Part shown: positions 15,120 to 25,627 of the stretch, one piece after another
Layout of the letters: each line of letters begins with the position of its first letter
Numbering within the stretch: position 1 is the first letter of the stretch
From: Ophiosphaerella korrae
Taxonomy: Eukaryota > Ascomycota > Dothideomycetes > Pleosporales > Phaeosphaeriaceae
DNA length: 64,000 nt
Reading direction: 5' to 3'
NCBI GenBank assembly: GCA_028456385.1
Contig: JALNQF010000118.1
Span: 62,001 to 126,000, forward strand
Position numbers and translations under genes: made by a program
The notes under the pieces: generated by a model
What the model was told of the DNA's origin: nothing
The model's database searches: none
What the model saw: only the letters and a program-made list of their open reading frames with translations

Positions 15120-16361
15120 TTAAACCATCTGCTCGCCATGTGCGCCATGCTGAGTGGCAATAGGCTTGCGCTGCACACGGCTGCCGGTGCTATCGTGCGC
15201 ACGATGGCCATGGTGACCAGGCCCCTCGGTCTGTGGCGCCATAGTGCCCCTCGGACCATCCGCGGCATCAAAGGGCGCACCGCCCCAGCTGCTACCTTCA
15301 TACGTGCCCCAACCCGCCTTGCGGGTGAACACGGCGTCATGGAAGCCATCGAAGGAGCTGGGCCCCGCGCCATACACAAAGGGAGCGTGGCGCAGAAGGG
15401 GGATATGGTTGAATCGAAAATCCCAGACGGAGGCGTAGACCATGCGGTAGGAGCTGAATGCCATCATAGTCCCGATAACGGCGCCGGCGAGGATGTCGTA
15501 CCAGTTGTGGTATTCGTCGATGGTCAGCGCGCCGCCGATGAGGCAGGCACCAAGGACGGGCGCGTAGATGGCGATCAGCTTCCACATGGCGGGGTGGTAG
15601 TTTGCGAAGACCTTGAGCTTTGCGTTGAGGTAGAGGTAGAGGAAGATGAAGCCAGCGAAACCGGCGGTGGTGTGGCCGGACGGCATGGACTCGAGGCTGT
15701 CGTTGATCTCTTTTTTGTCACCCGTGCAGATGGACCGGTCGAACATGATCTGGCGGTACCCGTTGCCGTTGGGGCCGCCGGCTTCGTTGCCGTTGTCATT
15801 CCCGCCGACGTTGAGGCCTGAGGGGATGACGGGCTTGCAGACTGCGAGGAAGTGGGGGCGGAGGCCGCCGATAAGCCATTTGATGAAGACCTGGAAGACG
15901 GCGGCGGCGATAAGCGAGTAGAGCAGGCCGATGGTGGCGTTATTGACATCCCAGAAGCTGCGGGCACGAATCTGGACGATGAGGAAGACGGCAAAGGGGA
16001 TGAAGAAGGCCATGAGGGCGGCGGCCCAGATGGGGATGATTTCGTTCCGCATTGGATAGGCGAATTCGGGATACACTATCTCGCCATCTTGGAAGACGAT
16101 TGGGAAGCTGCGTGAAGGCGCTGGATCAGCCATGTAGACACCTAGACCGATGGCGCCCATGGCAGCCATAGTGACGATGTCGAGGGCAGTGGCCTTGATC
16201 CACTGGCCAAACGTGGGCCTGCTGTTCCACGAAGGCGTGCCATGAGACGTAGTGCGAGGCGTCTTTTTAGCAAAGATGCCAGGCTTCTTTTCGTAGTGAG
16301 TGCCAGTGGCGGTGGTAGTATCTGTAGCTGCAGGCGCAGTGCGGCGGTTGAAGAAACCCAT
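15120..16361 (-). CDS. PAP2-family lipid phosphate phosphatase (Dpp1/Lpp1-like)
   Basis: One exon, 413 aa, from ATG at 16361 (MGFFNRR). An upstream extension of the frame has no ATG. Five or six hydrophobic segments between about residues 50 and 310 and the three-part PAP2 phosphatase signature are present: KWLIGGLRP (motif 1), SMPSGHTT (motif 2) and EYHNWYDILAG (motif 3, with the catalytic-type His and Asp). Family members dephosphorylate diacylglycerol pyrophosphate, phosphatidate and lysophosphatidate at ER, vacuole or Golgi membranes. The C-terminal 90 residues are hydrophilic, glycine/histidine-rich and probably cytosolic. The exact substrate cannot be told from sequence. Confidence 0.92.
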   Translation of the reverse strand: MGFFNRRTAPAATDTTTATGTHYEKKPGIFAKKTPRTTSHGTPSWNSRPTFGQWIKATALDIVTMAAMGAIGLGVYMADPAPSRSFPIVFQDGEIVYPEFAYPMRNEIIPIWAAALMAFFIPFAVFLIVQIRARSFWDVNNATIGLLYSLIAAAVFQVFIKWLIGGLRPHFLAVCKPVIPSGLNVGGNDNGNEAGGPNGNGYRQIMFDRSICTGDKKEINDSLESMPSGHTTAGFAGFIFLYLYLNAKLKVFANYHPAMWKLIAIYAPVLGACLIGGALTIDEYHNWYDILAGAVIGTMMAFSSYRMVYASVWDFRFNHIPLLRHAPFVYGAGPSSFDGFHDAVFTRKAGWGTYEGSSWGGAPFDAADGPRGTMAPQTEGPGHHGHRAHDSTGSRVQRKPIATQHGAHGEQMV

Positions 16362-17140
16362 GTTGATGCTGGTCAATGGTGTTTGAAGGTAGAAGGTGTG
16401 TGAGAGAGAGGGGGGGGGGGAGAAAGAGCAGCAGACCGGCGATGTTTGTATGCCAGACAAACAAAAGAGCTACGTTTGCTACCTACATATCACCTGGCAG
16501 CCGCGATGCAAGCAGCCATATATACCCAATTCCCTGTCCCCAATCTCAAACACACCACAGGGCTCCTTTTACATCATGCCTTACCTCACACCCACTCAAT
16601 CGGGTCTCTTTACCAGCCACAAACCTGCTTCGAGACACATGATGCTGTGGTGATGTCGGCAGAAAATCCCCAAATGCGCAACGTTACCCGCTTTCAGCCA
16701 ACGGGATGCAAGAAAAGTTGGCAAAAGCTTGAGCAAGCTTGGTACGGGGTTAGCGGTAGCTGATGATGGCATTGTGGCACGCAGAAGCTAGCCAAAAGGC
16801 TGATTTGCATGGCCAATGTCGATGGTGAAAGGTTTGCGGTACGCTTTGTGCGGTGTGTGATCAGCCTGTGTACATATGCGTGACGTCATTCTGTCATACC
16901 AGGGAATATCGGCTGGCAAGTGGAGCGAGGTACGAAAAGCGAAGAAGCGAATAAAACCAGCACACTAACACAGGGGTCTAGTAAGTGCACGGTTTGGAAA
17001 TAATGCTTGTGCTCATCTTATGAAAATACATAGGGGAATAATGGTATCCTGTGCCCTCGGCGCGACTCCGTCCAATAAAACTTCTCTTCTCTCAGACAAC
17101 TCCACGCTCTAACTAACGGGTATCAATATTACAACGTCTA
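16362..17140. other. intergenic region upstream of the PAP2 phosphatase
   Basis: Nothing coding is supported. On the minus strand the 5' flank of the phosphatase begins with a long C-run (G-run on plus, 16411-16420 area) in a CT-rich stretch, common in fungal promoters. Confidence 0.55.
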
Positions 17141-17891
17141 CTAATTGTGGAGATGAACCTCAGTGGTTCCGCTGCGATGCCACGTAGCAAGCAGTACGCC
17201 GCATCGTCCACACTTGTGCTGGACGTCCTTGAGTGAGCTAACCAAGTACGGAACACATCCCAAGCAGAAGAGGAAGCAAAGACCTGCGGCCCAAGCGCTA
17301 CTTCATGTTAGCTTCTGTGATTAATGTAATGTTTTCGGATCGGATAACTCACTGTGTGGTGTTACCCGTCTCAAAAGCGACGTTTGTCATGGCGCGTTGT
17401 CCACACGCAGGACAATCTGCTGGTGTAGGTCCCCGACCCAGACTTGCAATTGGCGTTGCGCTCTGGAACACGGTGCCGCTGGCTTGCTGGGGAGGCATGC
17501 CAGGTTGCGGCTGCGGGGGAACGGCTTGTTGGGGATATGGCTGGGTCATGTATGCGCCCTGTGGTTGCTGGGGAAGTGGCGAGGCTACTGGCGACCCAGT
17601 GTACTGCTGTTGCTGAGGCTGTGCGTACATGGGCTGTTGCTGTTGCTGCTGGTATTGAACAGCATTGGGATCCTGGTGGTAGGTAGGGGGCTGTTGCTGA
17701 CCAGTCACATCTGGTGTTTGAGGATATTGTTGCATTGGGACTATATCTGGTGTTAGTGACGCTTTCATTGGTTTATAAATACATTAAAAAAAAGGTGTTT
17801 TGGTTCGGTGTGGAACATTGCGCATGGAAATGGAAGCGGGTATAATAGCGCTTCTGAGAACGAAGATGTACTTACCACCTTGCTTCTCCAT
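17141..17891 (-). CDS. LITAF-domain membrane-associated zinc-ribbon protein
   Basis: Three exons on minus, 17876-17891 (only 16 nt), 17353-17746 and 17141-17297, join to 188 aa. The first 110 residues are a Pro/Gln/Tyr-rich disordered region. The LITAF domain follows: CPACG knuckle (DCPACGQRAMTNV), a hydrophobic amphipathic segment (AWAAGLCFLFCLGCVPYLV) and the second knuckle HKCGRCG, then a short tail ending LHN. The two Cys pairs make one zinc site and the hydrophobic part inserts monotopically into endosomal or plasma-membrane leaflets in known LITAF proteins. Both splice joins restore the domain exactly (GNTTH across intron 2). The role in fungi is not established. Confidence 0.88.
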
Positions 17892-18938
17892 TGCGACGGT
17901 ATTGAGGGGAAGATTGGTGAACTGGCTTGTTGGGTACAGAGTTGTATTTGTAGCTGCCGAGGGAAGTTGTGCGTTGCAAACAAAGGGGTTGCAAGTTGCG
18001 GTCGAACAAACACTTATGGGCGCAGGACGCACATAAAACGGGCGCGGCGTCGGCGTGCATCTTATCAAAAACCTTCAGGTGCATCGGCCTTCTGGGCCCA
18101 AAGCCAAGGGACCCAAGCCATGTTCGAAAGATTACACAGCCCTCAGTTCTACGATGATAACTGGGTCCCTGTCTGCCAGATGCCGCCGAGCTGAGACTAC
18201 CGGGCCAATCAGACGCGCGCATACTTTACACGTCGTCTCATTTCTCTCACAGAAGCGCTTCAGCCTCAAAAATTGACTTGGGTGGGCGTAAAGAAGAGCC
18301 AGTAGCGTGACAGGGAGTAGCGAGCGTCCTTGCAATGCCCGGACGCGGTTGGGTGTCGTTTACTCCATCGTGCACATTGTGGGGGCCATGTACCTGCTGG
18401 CCGAGTTTTGCGTTGTGCATGACTTGATCAAGTTGCTGTACAGATGCATTGCCTCAGTGTAAGCATAGTGGCAAGTACGGCTATTCGAATGCGCCTGAAT
18501 CATATAGAGCATAAGACACTCGAAACCGGCTGCCTAATATCCAGATATCGGCAACGGAGTCTAACATGTCCAGCAAGGCTGTGCTGAGCACAAGCAAATG
18601 TATAACCAAGCGGTGACCGACAGCCAACGCCACAAGGTTGGTGGTGCATGCAGTCGCTTCCTAGCGTCGCTATTTCGAGACGCGGGGCGGCGCCACAGGG
18701 GCCCCAGACCAAACCATCAAGCTTCACGTGCCAACCCTCCACATATCTTTGAGGCACTGATGGATCGCGAGCTCTCAAAAAATGGTGATTGTTGGGAAAT
18801 ACACCGATCCAGGCAAAATCTGCTATTCGCGTTTTCCAGTTTGTCCATAGGGGCGAAGCGAGGTGAGAGTGGACGGCAACGATTTGGCCCAAGCCCCAAT
18901 CGACTCACCGGTCCTGTTATGCACGGTCTATCGAAATT
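17892..18938. other. intergenic region upstream of the LITAF gene and downstream of AAR2
   Basis: About 1 kb with no supported gene. Several short open frames on both strands lack domains, splice-consistent extension or good start context. Confidence 0.5.
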
Positions 18939-20240
18939 TCAGTATCGCGTATCCATGTTTTCCAGATCAGCCTCCTCTTCGGGCTCCTCAGCCTGACCAA
19001 TCGCGATCTCTTTGTGGCTGTTCATGAGCTGGCGTTGCGCTGGTGTCAATTCCACAACCATGGGCGCATAGTCTCCAAGCTCGTCGTCTTCATCTGCACC
19101 GTTTACATCCATTTCTACCCGTTCGCCGTCCTCCAACTCGAGCAATCCACGCCTGACGTAGCTTCCATCGACCTCCCATCCAAAAGTCTTCGAGAGGTAT
19201 TCCTGCAGGTCTTCTAGCTCATCAACGAGATCCGACTTCCATTCGCCGTCGAACTCATCCAGGCTCTTGCGAAATCGCGTCAATAACGGCCGCAAGAAGC
19301 CGCCCCCCATTTCGTTCAGGTCGAATAGGCCAGCTTCTGTGTCGGCGCAATGGCTGAGCTGTACGCGCAGGATTGTTAGCAGCTCGAAGAATAAGCTTGT
19401 CCGGTCTTTGATCGCTTGTTGGCACGTCAAGAGTAGTTGTAGAAGCCGTTTCCACTGTTCGAGACACGAGTTGTTGTTCAGTGTCAAGACCATCAAAAAG
19501 CTGAGCTGCAGCTCGCCTAGTATATCTTGTTCTCGCCCGCGCTTGTCGCTCGAGTGACAATGTTTTTCAATAAGGTCGCCTAGAAACCAGGATCGATCTT
19601 GTGCTGCTTCTGTTCGCTCCCGCCCAGTTGCTCCTTCCCTCCACGTCTTCTTCAGATCAACAGGTAGGAACTTGAGCTCCTTCTCCGGATGCAGCGTGCT
19701 GTTGCTCAGCTCCAGGCCTGGTATATTCTCCACATCCTGGGCAGCAGACGATGCAGAGGTCAGACTCCAGTGATCCGGATTCAGGCCGCATATCCGTGAA
19801 AGTAGAGTTGGTGTGATGCGCGAGGTTAACTTGGCCCAATCTGCAGACTCTTCAGACCAGCCTTCTTCTGCACCAGAGTCGCCTTCCTGTGCTCTCTGTC
19901 GGTAGGGTGTCAAGCCATCGTTCCATATACTTCCCAGATTAGCCTTCCACCTCAGTACTTGGGCCTGTGCCGTTTCTGCAATCAAGTCTTCGGTCTCGTG
20001 ATGCCACTTTTTGACAAAGACCTGGGGTGGGCCTTGGCCAGGAGTCACATAGAGCCAAGCGCCATGCCTCACAGAGAGGGTGGTATCGGCTGCAGCAAAC
20101 ACAAAGTGCAGCCCAGGCGGGACATTTTTGATGCCACGGAAGCGGGGCGAGGTGGTGAATGAAAGCAGATCGATGCCGGCCAGAGCTTTGGGGGGGAGAT
20201 CCAGCAAAAGGATGCAGTTGTTGATAGACGTCGGCGACAT
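18939..20240 (-). CDS. AAR2: AAR2 U5 snRNP assembly factor
   Basis: A single exon gives 433 aa starting MSPTSINNCILLLDLPPKALAGIDLLSF at 20240, the usual AAR2 opening. The N-terminal beta-rich domain contains GIKNVPPGLHFVFAA and the helical C-terminal domain contains the ELQLSFLMVLTLNNNSCLEQWKRLL stretch. In yeast Aar2 binds the Prp8 RNase H and Jab1 domains and holds the cytoplasmic U5 snRNP precursor until Brr2 replaces it. The C-terminus is acidic. The gene is divergent from SNF8 with about 400 bp between the starts. Confidence 0.93.
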   Translation of the reverse strand: MSPTSINNCILLLDLPPKALAGIDLLSFTTSPRFRGIKNVPPGLHFVFAAADTTLSVRHGAWLYVTPGQGPPQVFVKKWHHETEDLIAETAQAQVLRWKANLGSIWNDGLTPYRQRAQEGDSGAEEGWSEESADWAKLTSRITPTLLSRICGLNPDHWSLTSASSAAQDVENIPGLELSNSTLHPEKELKFLPVDLKKTWREGATGRERTEAAQDRSWFLGDLIEKHCHSSDKRGREQDILGELQLSFLMVLTLNNNSCLEQWKRLLQLLLTCQQAIKDRTSLFFELLTILRVQLSHCADTEAGLFDLNEMGGGFLRPLLTRFRKSLDEFDGEWKSDLVDELEDLQEYLSKTFGWEVDGSYVRRGLLELEDGERVEMDVNGADEDDELGDYAPMVVELTPAQRQLMNSHKEIAIGQAEEPEEEADLENMDTRY

Positions 20241-20644
20241 GGCGGCTCCATGGAACAAGCCGTCAAAGTACGTGTGGCGCAGAATTTTGGCGGCAGGCGG
20301 GGGCTGAGAGGAGGGGATCTACCTAGCCTGGCCGGGTAGCTATCAGTAGCTTCGGCCAATAAGATGTGTGCAAACGGGTGAGATACGCTGGAGTGAGTGA
20401 AGAGGGATCCCAGAAAAGCCAAGGCGGCCGTCCGAGGCCCTGCCAGTCCACATGCATCTGGCAGGCAGATGCGAATGCGAACCATGGGAAGCACCGACTT
20501 GTCACCGAAAGGAACACCTCACGTCATCCGCTATGGCTTGGTGGCGCACCCGATTTGGCCTGCATGTTCCGTGCCTCTATCCTTCACCACTCCCGCTCCC
20601 ACTCCCACTCCCACACCGCCCCCACCATCGCCGTCGCCGCCACC
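20241..20644. promoter_or_regulatory. divergent promoter region between AAR2 and SNF8
   Basis: These 404 bp separate two outward-facing starts. The SNF8 side has repeated CACTCC-type pyrimidine-rich runs (about 20588-20615) and a good CACCATGG start context. No TATA box is evident. Confidence 0.5.
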
Positions 20645-21454
20645 ATGGAGAACCGCCGCCGCACCCCCGGCCTCTCCTCGCTCTCCTCGCGCGGGCTCCA
20701 AAACCACCACTACACCACCCACGGCGCCGCCCTGCGCAGCCGCAACGCCCAGTCGCTCGAGACCCAGCTGTCCGTCTTCCAGTCGCTCCTGCACAACTTT
20801 GCCCTCACCCACTCCAAGGACATCCGGGCGAACCCCGCCTTCCGCGCCGAGTTCGCCCGCATGTGCTCGGCGCTCAACATCGACTTCCTCGCCTCCTCGT
20901 ACCACCAAAACACAAAGGGGGGCGGCAGCAGCAGCGGCGGCGGCGGCGGCGGCGAAAGCATCTGGACGCAGGTGCTGGGCGGCAGCGTCAACGACTTCTA
21001 TTTCAACCTGGGCGTGCTGGTTGTCGAGGAGTGCCGGGCCACGCGCGCCGAGAACGGCGGGCTGATCTCGGTCAGCGACCTGCAGGCGCGCATCTCCAAG
21101 GGCCGGAGTATAGGCGGCGGCATGCAGGTTAGCGACGACGACATCAAGCGCGCGGTTGCGTCGCTGGCGCCGCTGGGCTCCTGCTTCACTATCATGACCA
21201 TTGGCCACCGCAACCTGATACGCAGCGTGCCCAGGGAACTCAATACGGATCAGAGCACTGTCTTGGAAGCCATACAGGTCCTGGGCTATGTCACTGTTTC
21301 CATGCTTCAGCTCAATTTGGGCTGGGAGAGGCCGAGGGCACATGCTGTTGTTATGGACTTGCTGGCCGATAGTCTGGTCTGGGTGGACACGCAGGCCGGC
21401 GAGAACGAGTATTGGAGTCCTGCGTTTATGACGGTGGCTGGCCCGCCCTCATGA
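20645..21454 (+). CDS. SNF8: ESCRT-II subunit Snf8/Vps22
   Basis: A single exon of 269 aa starts at MENRRRTPGLSSL. It matches EAP30/SNF8 proteins in length and in landmark phrases: QLSVFQSLLHNFALTHSKDI, FRAEFARMC, the winged-helix part with LISVSDLQARISKGR and the final winged helix with LGYVTVSMLQLNLGWERPRAHAVVMDLLADSLVWVD. ESCRT-II links ESCRT-I and ESCRT-III in sorting ubiquitinated cargo into multivesicular bodies. An added Gly/Ser-rich loop (residues about 88-103) is encoded by a GGC-repeat tract and is unusual compared with the compact human protein of about 258 aa. Confidence 0.95.
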   Translation: MENRRRTPGLSSLSSRGLQNHHYTTHGAALRSRNAQSLETQLSVFQSLLHNFALTHSKDIRANPAFRAEFARMCSALNIDFLASSYHQNTKGGGSSSGGGGGGESIWTQVLGGSVNDFYFNLGVLVVEECRATRAENGGLISVSDLQARISKGRSIGGGMQVSDDDIKRAVASLAPLGSCFTIMTIGHRNLIRSVPRELNTDQSTVLEAIQVLGYVTVSMLQLNLGWERPRAHAVVMDLLADSLVWVDTQAGENEYWSPAFMTVAGPPS

Positions 21455-21648
21455 CCTTCAAAACCTTCAGCGTAGAATGGATACCCGGCGTCAAAATGCC
21501 ACTGCTCCACGACTTCATGACCAGCCTCCAACTCAAGCATATTCACACAAACCAATCCTCTAATATGTATACTATTGGGTATCTCGCTCATCACTCCAAA
21601 AGAAAAGATAATCTCATCCCAGAACCCTGCATCACCTCCCCCAACACG

Positions 21649-24032
21649 CTATCCCGCCAATTCCGACACCTGATCAAGCTGCACAATGTTGATATCCCAA
21701 TCCGTCTCGTCTGCCCGCGCCTCTCGTCCCAAAATACACTTGGCCTTTGTCATCGTCGTCTGGCTCATATACGCCCCATGCGAGTGCGCAATATGGTTCA
21801 TCAGCGTCTCCACCCCCCCATACACGCTCGACACCTTATCCTCCAGCGAGCAAATCATGCACCCATAATTGCTCTCCGCAAGATGACTATTGCTCGCATC
21901 CTTCTTAACATGACTCTTAGCCAAAAACAGCCACCGATACCGAATCCCACTCGCACTCGTCGCAATCCGTGGATCCATGATCGAAATCTGCTTATTCTTC
22001 TTGGTCGGATGCGGCGCGGTGAAAACGGATCCTTTGAAACTGCACGATGTACACTCCCAGATCTGCTTGGTGTTGTACATGCCTGATGGCTGTGTACGCA
22101 GTGACAACCCTTTCTTGACATCTTCGCGCGTCGACCATGCTCCGCGGCAAAAGCCCCAGTAATTGTTCGCTTTGCAGGGACGCCCATTCATCATCTTCTC
22201 CTGTCCCACCGGCCCGTTCTTGATCGTTTCGTCGCGGAAATCGCGGCCCGAACGCACTCCGAGGTATGTGCGGTCGCTGGAGCCCCCGCTGTCGGTCGAG
22301 AGCATCGACGGCGTAAAACTCCCATGGCGGAGAACTTTCGTGGGGGATGTAGGACTCAGCGGGGCAATCGGGGAAACCGGCGGTGTCAAGTTGTAGTCGG
22401 CAGAAGTGGTTTCTAGGCTCTGTCTTGGAAGTCCATGCGGCGGCGAGACGTTCTCTAGTCTTGTATCGGGCATGTGCGGGAGTTGGTACGACATGGGCGG
22501 GGTGGGCAGCGCCTGGGCATATTGGTGATGTGGGGTGTAAGGCGAGGCCGGTAAGTTACGGTCCTCCTGTCTTTGCGGGGCCTTTCTCATCTGTGACACG
22601 TACGCTGGAAATTCGTTTGGCTGACCCCAGTGACACTGCTGCGCAGTCGAGTCGGCAGATCTATCTACTGCTGGTACATAGGGACCGGATGACGGCGTTT
22701 GCCCTGTGGGGCTATCATGATACTGCAATTTTTCTGATGGCGATTGCTTGTATGGCGTATCAGAGGGTATATTCAGCGGCAAGGGCGTCAGCCGATGATG
22801 CGGGGCCTGCACCTGCGACTCATGCGATGAGGTTGAGCTGTTACGGCCAATAGATGATGGATTAGAGTAAACCGAGCTCGTACCCGACGCAGTCGACCAT
22901 CGGGGTGGTATCTGCGGATAGGGATTCTTGGCAGCAAACTGTGAGTGGTGGTTCTGATGCTGGTCGAAAAGGCTGCTGGTGAACGTCGCGTGTGGAACGG
23001 AGCCCCTGCTCCCGTGGTCTTCGACTTGGGGTGACAGGCTGTGAGCACCCCGGGACGGGTACGATGGACTTTGTGGAGATAAATCTCCTTCATTGAGCAT
23101 GACAAGAGTATCGCGTCTTTGCAGGTAGCGTTCGTCAAATCGACTATAGCCCCGTGACTCATATGGCCCTTGGCTTATGTGCAGGTCCTGGTACGACTGC
23201 ATGATCTCATCGATCTCCGGGACCGTTGCATTGTGCCCTTCTGCTCGCTTAGTGTCTATGAAGTTCTGGTATGCTGGACTGAAGTTAATATCGACTGGTG
23301 TCTTTGACTGTCTCGATTGGTTCGCGGATGGCTGGTTCGGCGTGCCACTGTTGCGCTTCAAGTCTTGAATAATTTTGGCAAGCCCGCTCTGCTTCTCTTG
23401 TGTATTCCGGCGCGGAGCAAAGGTGATTGCAGCAGGAATGTGGTTGGATGCTAGAATGTTCTTCTGTTCGGGGGTATCCATTCCCACGGCTTCGATAGAG
23501 CTGGATAATTGATGGCTGGGTAAATACTGAGGCGTAGTTTGCAGCTGATGAGGCAGCCTAATAACCAGCCTTTGCTTCAGCTGGTCTAATGTTGTAAAAG
23601 TCGCTCGTTTATTTGTGTTGGAAGCCTCTTGGAGTAACGTGAGGTTCAAAATGGCATATTCGAATTGTACAGCCATTTGTAAGGCCTTTATAATATCCCC
23701 TTGCATCATTATGGCGATATGGTAGAGTTGATCTCGTGCTAACACTGCAAATTCGGGCTATCATCAGCATCGTGACATCGACGTTGAAAGAGTCGAGGCT
23801 TACTATCGCCTACACGTATAAGATCGCCAAACTCTCTCAAATCCTGTGCCCATCGGAGGCTTATCTGCTGCTCGCCTGACACCAAAGAGTCCTGAAGCTT
23901 TTTCTCGTCGAATTCTTGTTGCGCTTGGCGAAACTTACGACGCTTTGCCTTGATGTGCTTGAGCAGCTCTGTTCCTCCATGGAAGGCTGATATAATAGCC
24001 GAAACGGCTGCAACAACCTCTATACCAGCCAT
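21649..24032 (-). CDS. conserved fungal hypothetical protein with C-terminal Cys/His motifs
   Basis: Two exons, 23804-24032 and 21649-23744, give 774 aa. The N-terminal 130 residues begin MAGIEVVAAVSAIISAFHGG, a hydrophobic-then-helical module common at the start of fungal proteins of unknown role, followed by a charged coiled-coil-like stretch rich in Lys, Arg and Gln. Residues about 170-560 are disordered and rich in Ser, Pro and Tyr. The C-terminal 200 residues are ordered, with CKANNYWGFCRGAW, then WECTSCSFKG and a C2H2-like YGCMICS ... HIAHSHG arrangement that may bind zinc. I do not recognise a named family. It converges on SNF8 with 194 bp between the stops. Confidence 0.82.
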
Positions 24033-25627
24033 TCTATGAGCTCCTGGGGTATTTTACGTCGTGAGCGTCGAGTGACCTTGAAGGGGATGTTCAGCGATGG
24101 TTATTCTTAGGATTGTATGGGAATGTAGCGAATGATTTTGGAGTACCACAGTCCGTTTACACTAGTTGAACGGTCAGGCTCAATACCACACGTAGCCGTA
24201 GTAGGCGGCAGAACGTCAGGTAAATATCACCGTTTTTGGGCTTGAAAACGTGAATGAAGATGCTCAGAAGTATTCCGGGGGTAGAGAGACGGAGAGGAGA
24301 AGGCCACCAAGCAACATGTCAAGCTCATGACACTACTCAGCCTCGGTGCTCATTCCTCGCGGGCAGCCTACCCTCACACGATACATTTGGGGTTAGCCTT
24401 GGGGTACCACCAACCGGCCGCAGGCGAAGTTGGTGGCCTTTACCCGAATACGTCGTCCATGTCTGCTCCTGCTCCAATAACAGCGAACTGTGGCGTAGGC
24501 CAGACGGGCTGTGTGCAGCCTCAGAGGATGCTGTTTAGCATGGAACGACTTGGTTGACAATCTTGACCGAATCCTGTTTTGACATCGTTGTACTAGCAAG
24601 ACGGTGGCTAATTGTTGCGGAAGCGGCATGTTCTTCCGTTGGCTATGAGGAAATATGCCTACATGTAACATTATTGAGGGCGCAAGCCGAACTGCAAGTC
24701 GCTTCTCTGGTTAAAATCAAGCTAGATCATGATGCTTGAGTGGTTGATTTAAAAGGCTCAGATGGGTCACCGATGAGCTTGACTAACGGAAATGAAGCTT
24801 GACCGTAACCTGGGTATGGCGGGAAGTGGGGGTGAGATGTGAGATGTGCGATAGCGATTGTCGTGCCAGGATGGGCGGGGTCTTCTCAGCCACGATTTGT
24901 TGGCCCAGGGACTGCAGCGGGTAATAACATGGGATCATTGACTCTACTAATCCGTTGACCGGTTTACAATGCTTAAATCAGACGAAAATGTGCTGAAACA
25001 GCTACGGCTGGTGAGATGCATACCAACATATGTGTGGAGAGTTCAAATTACCTGACAAAGAAAGGTGTGCGCGATGAGCTTCGAAGAACTTAACCTAGAC
25101 AGGCAACTACTCACGTGTAGCGCTCGCACTAGACACTGCGCACTGGATATACAAGTTATATAATCGAGACAAGGACTGTTGTTTGATTGTCGAATAGCAC
25201 AAGCCTATCCTTCATCTATTTGTGGTCTATGATGTCATACCCGCTTGTGCTTCAATCCCATCTCCTACATCTACACCGCTCTACGGCGACAATTCGATTC
25301 ATACTGAATATATCTACCTGCGACGAACAACAAAAAGGCCCATGTACCCTCCACGACCGAAACGGGGTCGCGTGAGTCAAGCAAGAATGCGGCATAAACC
25401 AGCCTTTGACGATGTGACACGCCATGTATCAAGACCCTCCCAGAGTCCCAGCGCCCGAACCACTAACAAAAAAAAAAAAAAAAAAGAGCGCCTGCTCTGA
25501 AACCTAATATCAACCCGCTGGTATAATGATTGTCGCAAGAAACAAAAATGAGAATATGTATCTGTGGAGTCGAAGTCTCTAGAAGCATATGTAACGCTGA
25601 TAAGGAGAAAATAGCGGGCCCAGCCGT
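24033..25627. other. intergenic region with an 18-nt A-run
   Basis: About 1.6 kb between two minus-strand genes without a supported gene. An uninterrupted run of 18 A lies at 25468-25485 and a TATATAA-like sequence lies near 25155. The plus-strand open frame that follows it (about 25190-25500) has no recognisable features. Confidence 0.5.

Noticed and set aside
20531..21343. Antisense open frame of about 270 codons across SNF8
   Set aside because: Mirrors the GC-rich third-position bias of SNF8, has no recognisable domain and no promoter or splice support.
25187..25500. Plus-strand open frames following a TATA-like sequence near 25155
   Set aside because: Ends in a Lys run encoded by the A-run; no domain, weak start context and no consistent introns.
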